Assembly (NCBI GenBank): GCA_023250775.1
Contig: JAHFAA010000181.1
Coordinates: 1-7,426, forward strand
Length of the DNA stretch: 7,426 bases
From: Bdellovibrionales bacterium
GTDB lineage: Bacteria > Bdellovibrionota > Bacteriovoracia > Bacteriovoracales > Bacteriovoracaceae
Direction: 5' to 3'
The notes beneath the pieces are model-generated. The model was given only the letters and a program-made list of their open reading frames with translations. It was not told the origin of the DNA and did no database searches. Shown here piece by piece: positions 6,698 to 7,426 of the stretch (the first letter of the stretch is position 1; each line of letters begins with the position of its first letter). Both the position numbers and the translations under genes were made by a program.

Positions 6698-7426
6698 GAA
6701 GCCTGATGAAAATGAAAAGACAAAACGACGATCTTCTCTACCACGAAATTCCGAAGAAGTGGAGTCGACTGCATAAGTGGTTAGATCTAATTCTAATCTC
6801 TGAGACTTTAAACCTAGACCTGCCGAGCCAAATCCATCTCCAAATCCGAAGCGCACAAAAATGGCTCGCCACATGTCGATTTCCATTCCAAAGGTGGAAC
6901 GTCGCTGACCAGAAACACCGGGATAGCGATGAGACAGATCTTTAAAATTAAATTCAAAATGCATTCTGGCGGTCTGACTAATTTGAGGCGCCAGGGCAAA
7001 ACCAGCACTGACGGTGCGCTCAATCCGGGTAGGATTTCCAGGTGATCCCTGCTTTGCCGCAAAATTCTTGCTGGTGGCATTGTGCATGACCACAGCAAAA
7101 GTCGGCAGCATGGACATTGGCAGGGTCAATTTCATTCCCGTATCTAAGATAAAAGCTGACCCCTGATTGAATTGATCAGAACTCAAGATAACCTTCTGAT
7201 CGATATTCTGTTCGCCAATAAGTTCTTTTCTCGTAAGAAATATTCCAGTGGCACCCACTTTAAAAACCCCGCCCCAAAGTGAAATGTTCATTCCCGCATA
7301 GGGGCCATGATCAAGTCGTTCGGCATATTCATAGAGAGCATTAGGTTCTTTGCCATAGGTGGCGCGCACTTGATCGGAGTACAAATAGCCAATAGAAAAA
7401 TATCGCGTGGTAAAATTGGGCATAAG
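6695..7426 (-). CDS. C-terminal part of an outer-membrane beta-barrel protein (5' end outside window)
   Basis: The frame is open to the window edge, giving 243 residues. The internal Met at 7423 is probably not the start, because there is no signal peptide and the sequence begins in mid-strand. The visible part alternates hydrophobic and polar residues with many aromatics and glycines (for example around GPYAGMNISLWGGVFKVGAT), with turns rich in Asn, Gly and Asp. It ends RRFVFSFSSGF: a terminal Phe after an amphipathic strand is the usual BAM-recognised end of outer-membrane barrels. The last 55 residues (GFGDGFGSAGLGL, LELDLTTYAVD, GREDRR) recall, from memory, the C-terminus of porin-like proteins of the TraF_2/PorV type; that link is tentative. 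Ligand and function cannot be told. It is followed after 11 bases by the TerC-family gene, so export of an ion and an outer-membrane channel may be linked, but this is speculation. Confidence 0.65.
   Translation of the reverse strand, partial: LMPNFTTRYFSIGYLYSDQVRATYGKEPNALYEYAERLDHGPYAGMNISLWGGVFKVGATGIFLTRKELIGEQNIDQKVILSSDQFNQGSAFILDTGMKLTLPMSMLPTFAVVMHNATSKNFAAKQGSPGNPTRIERTVSAGFALAPQISQTARMHFEFNFKDLSHRYPGVSGQRRSTFGMEIDMWRAIFVRFGFGDGFGSAGLGLKSQRLELDLTTYAVDSTSSEFRGREDRRFVFSFSSGF

Overview
The window carries six protein-coding genes packed almost wall to wall. Two are cut by the window edges. I see no RNA genes, mobile elements, CRISPR arrays or long repeats. Moderate GC, strong GGAGG-type Shine-Dalgarno sites, several exported proteins and an outer-membrane beta-barrel ending in Phe point to a Gram-negative bacterium. 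The mix of a secreted phospholipase D-like protein, orphan exported proteins and a fused E1 alpha/beta dehydrogenase would fit a Bdellovibrio-like (Bdellovibrionota) predator or relative. That placement is inference from general character, not from a marker gene.

Left part (1-961, minus strand): the first 320 residues of an exported phospholipase D/cardiolipin synthase-family protein, with a signal peptide and one complete HKD active-site motif. The second half lies beyond position 1. A 184-bp divergent intergenic region (962-1145) follows, with an 8-bp inverted repeat around an AT-rich -10-like element.

Middle (1146-3435, plus strand): a two-gene unit. The first gene encodes a 483-residue exported protein with a cluster of nine cysteines. 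The second overlaps it by 11 bases and encodes a 282-residue exported, all-helical, TPR-like protein. I recognise neither family. This pair is the best candidate in the window for an undescribed function.

Right part (3432-7426, minus strand): three co-directional genes. In transcription order they are the C-terminal part of an outer-membrane beta-barrel protein, a TerC/Alx-family membrane protein whose Shine-Dalgarno site contains the barrel gene's stop codon, and, 57 bases later, a 730-residue fusion of the alpha and beta chains of a thiamine-diphosphate 2-oxoacid dehydrogenase E1 (branched-chain type favoured). The first two are very probably co-transcribed; the dehydrogenase may also have its own promoter. 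The three have no obvious common pathway. The dehydrogenase gene meets the TPR-like gene tail to tail, sharing a CTAG that supplies both stop codons.
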